This document shows positions 15,724-17,063 of a stretch of 17,063 nt of DNA, one piece after another. The notes beneath the pieces were generated by a model. It ran no database searches. It had not been told where the DNA came from and saw nothing but the letters and a program-made list of their open reading frames with translations. The stretch covers positions 1 to 17,063 of the forward strand of contig JASBTC010000009.1 in the NCBI GenBank assembly GCA_030148625.1, given 5' to 3'. The first letter of the stretch is position 1; each line of letters starts with the position of its first letter. The stretch is from Sphingobium sp. Its GTDB lineage: Bacteria; Pseudomonadota; Alphaproteobacteria; Sphingomonadales; Sphingomonadaceae. The position numbers and the translations under genes were made by a program.

Positions 15724-15941
15724 ACGTTCAAGTGAAGCGGAAAATCGCGTTCGCCCTCCTCATGGGCATCGTAACGACAGGAATTATCTCGTTTTCCCTG
15801 CTCGCCATCAACCTTGGCTTTCCAGAGGATTTTGTGGCGACCTGGCTACGTTCCTGGGTAACAGCCTATGCGATCGTCATTCCCGCCATTTTGGTGGTTG
15901 GACCGCGCCTGCAAGCCCAGGTTGACCGCATCATCGTTTGA
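15720..15941 (+). CDS. DUF2798 small membrane protein
   Basis: A 73-residue inner-membrane protein with two predicted helices (about 9-30 and 43-63). The pattern IVTTGIISFSLLAINLGF, then WLRSWVTAYAIVIPAILVVG, matches my memory of the DUF2798 family, whose role is unknown. Its ATG overlaps the stop of the preceding alpha/beta hydrolase gene, so translation is probably coupled. It is the last gene of the module before the second copy of the direct repeat. Confidence 0.85.
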   Translation: MNVQVKRKIAFALLMGIVTTGIISFSLLAINLGFPEDFVATWLRSWVTAYAIVIPAILVVGPRLQAQVDRIIV

Positions 15942-16012
15942 AAAAATGCACATTCGTTGACGCACTGCCACCCCGAAGTGCAATGACCGATCGCATCGTC
16001 TGCGTCCGGTGA

Positions 16013-16137
16013 TCGGCGACGAAGCCCTGCCCTTCCACCTCGCCGCGCAGCTCAAAACCGCGCGACCGTGGAAGGACAGGCTTCCGGCGATCGCGGTCTG
16101 ACGCGTCCTCGACCCCGCCATCCCGGCGAACCCGGGG
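16013..16137 (+). pseudogene. Amidase 3'-end remnant (direct repeat copy 2)
   Basis: This stretch repeats 10663-10787 (about 93% identity). It includes the last codons of the amidase, still reading GDEALPFHLAAQL, then [13 protein letters not shown] and the stop. Upstream of 16013 the similarity ends, and there is no amidase body. Three of the four differences in the coding part change an amino acid (Leu to Pro, Arg to His, Glu to Lys), as expected without selection. It is too short to be a gene and marks either an insertion boundary or the leftover of a deleted second amidase gene. Confidence 0.88.
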
Positions 16138-16254
16138 ACAGCTATGCGGACATCATGGCTGGCGGCGAGACCCGGCATGGGGTCGACAAGAGAGCATCAG
16201 GCATGTTTCACCCGCAGCTGGTTTTTTCACATCAATCAGCAAGGGAAAGTGCCG

Positions 16255-17063
16255 ATGCGTCAGCTGCTCTTGATGGCAATTCTCTTGCCGGTTCCTGCCT
16301 ATGCTCAACAGGCGCCAGAGCCGATCATCGACATGCATCTTCATGCCCGGGCGGCGGATTATTCGGGTCAGAATCCGCCGCCGATGTGCGCGCCTTTCGA
16401 GATCATGCCGAGATCGGACAACGCGGCCGGTGTCTATGAGGGGATGTCGTTCGACACTGCGCCATGCCCCAGTCCGATCCAACCCGCCACCACCGACGAT
16501 CAGGTCATGCGCGATACGATCGCGGCGATGGAGCGGTTCAACATCTACGGTGTGGTCAGCGGCGAGCCGCAGATGGTTGGCCGGTGGGCGCAAGCGGCGC
16601 CGAAGCGTATCATCGAAGCGGTCGATTACCGGCTGCCGGGCACATCGGGATCGCGCCATGTGGGGGTTCGATCGATCGCCGATCTCCGCAAGCTCCATTC
16701 CCAGGGGAAATTGCAGGTCATCGGCGAGATCATGGCGCAATATGAAGGCGTCTCGCCCAGTGATCCACGGCTGGAACCCATATGGGCGCTGGCCGAAGAA
16801 CTCGACGTGCCGGTCGCGATCCACCTTGGACCGGGTGAGCCGGGCCAGCCTTACGCCGACGGCGCATATCGCGTCAGCCTAGGCGATCCCTTGCTGCTCG
16901 AGCCCGTGCTCGTGCGACATCCCAGGCTGCGCGTGTCGGTGATGCATGCGGGATACCCGATGGCCGAGCGGATGCGCGCGCTGCTTTTCAGCTACCCGCA
17001 GGTCTATGTCGATATCGGTTCGATCGTTTACACCGAACCCCGGCCGGCCTTTTACGGCTTTCT
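16255..17063 (+). CDS. Secreted amidohydrolase (amidohydrolase-2 type), 3' end beyond the window
   Basis: The first 269 codons of a gene that is still open at the window edge. MRQLLLMAILLPVPAYA is a short Sec signal peptide with cleavage before QQ. The mature part begins with the metal-binding DMHLH (His28, His30). Further likely ligands are His190 in VAIHLGPGEP and His231 in VMHAGYPMAERM. This fits the metal-dependent TIM-barrel amidohydrolase-2 family, which includes hydrolases and decarboxylases. AAGGGAAAG lies about six bases before the ATG. It follows the amidase remnant after 117 bases without a gene. The reaction is not evident. Confidence 0.88.
   Translation, partial: MRQLLLMAILLPVPAYAQQAPEPIIDMHLHARAADYSGQNPPPMCAPFEIMPRSDNAAGVYEGMSFDTAPCPSPIQPATTDDQVMRDTIAAMERFNIYGVVSGEPQMVGRWAQAAPKRIIEAVDYRLPGTSGSRHVGVRSIADLRKLHSQGKLQVIGEIMAQYEGVSPSDPRLEPIWALAEELDVPVAIHLGPGEPGQPYADGAYRVSLGDPLLLEPVLVRHPRLRVSVMHAGYPMAERMRALLFSYPQVYVDIGSIVYTEPRPAFYGF

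Overview
The window looks like chromosomal DNA of a sphingomonad (Alphaproteobacteria, Sphingomonas-like). It is GC-rich, has a large TonB-dependent receptor driven by a FecI/FecR pair, several Tat-exported hydrolases, and two kinds of GC-rich intergenic repeat that resemble ones I associate with this group. This assignment rests on family content and composition, not on a search.

Left part (55-4765, minus strand): an ECF sigma factor, a FecR-type anti-sigma factor that overlaps it by 4 bases (ATGA), and a 1000-residue TonB-dependent receptor with an N-terminal signalling (STN) domain. Together they form a cell-surface signalling and uptake unit of unknown substrate. A perfect 16-bp inverted repeat with an A7 loop separates it from a divergent plus-strand pair (4922-6347): a Tat-exported S66 LD-carboxypeptidase and, 4 bases later, a small lipoprotein whose body resembles the periplasmic domain of ExbD/TolR.

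Middle part (6348-10751): a GNAT acetyltransferase gene sits between two repeat-rich intergenic stretches that share a dispersed repeat. Next comes a cluster that looks catabolic for peptides or amides. It holds an M19-type dipeptidase (minus) with altered metal ligands, an XRE-cupin regulator (minus), and a divergent amidase-signature hydrolase (plus). Similar TTTC-N4-GAAA-type palindromes lie in both regulatory gaps of this cluster.

Right part (10788-17063, plus strand): a LysR regulator is followed by a compact same-strand run of SDR oxidoreductase, secreted microsomal-type epoxide hydrolase, Ohr peroxidase, Tat-exported alpha/beta hydrolase with an aspartate nucleophile, and a DUF2798 membrane protein. 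This module is bracketed by a 125-bp direct repeat: the 3' end of the amidase gene plus downstream DNA recurs at 16013-16137, exactly 5350 bp away. The second copy has no gene body in front of it and is followed by an amidohydrolase gene that runs off the window. The simplest reading is that a 5.35-kb oxidant/epoxide-handling module was inserted between an amidase and an amidohydrolase that once were neighbours. That is an inference.
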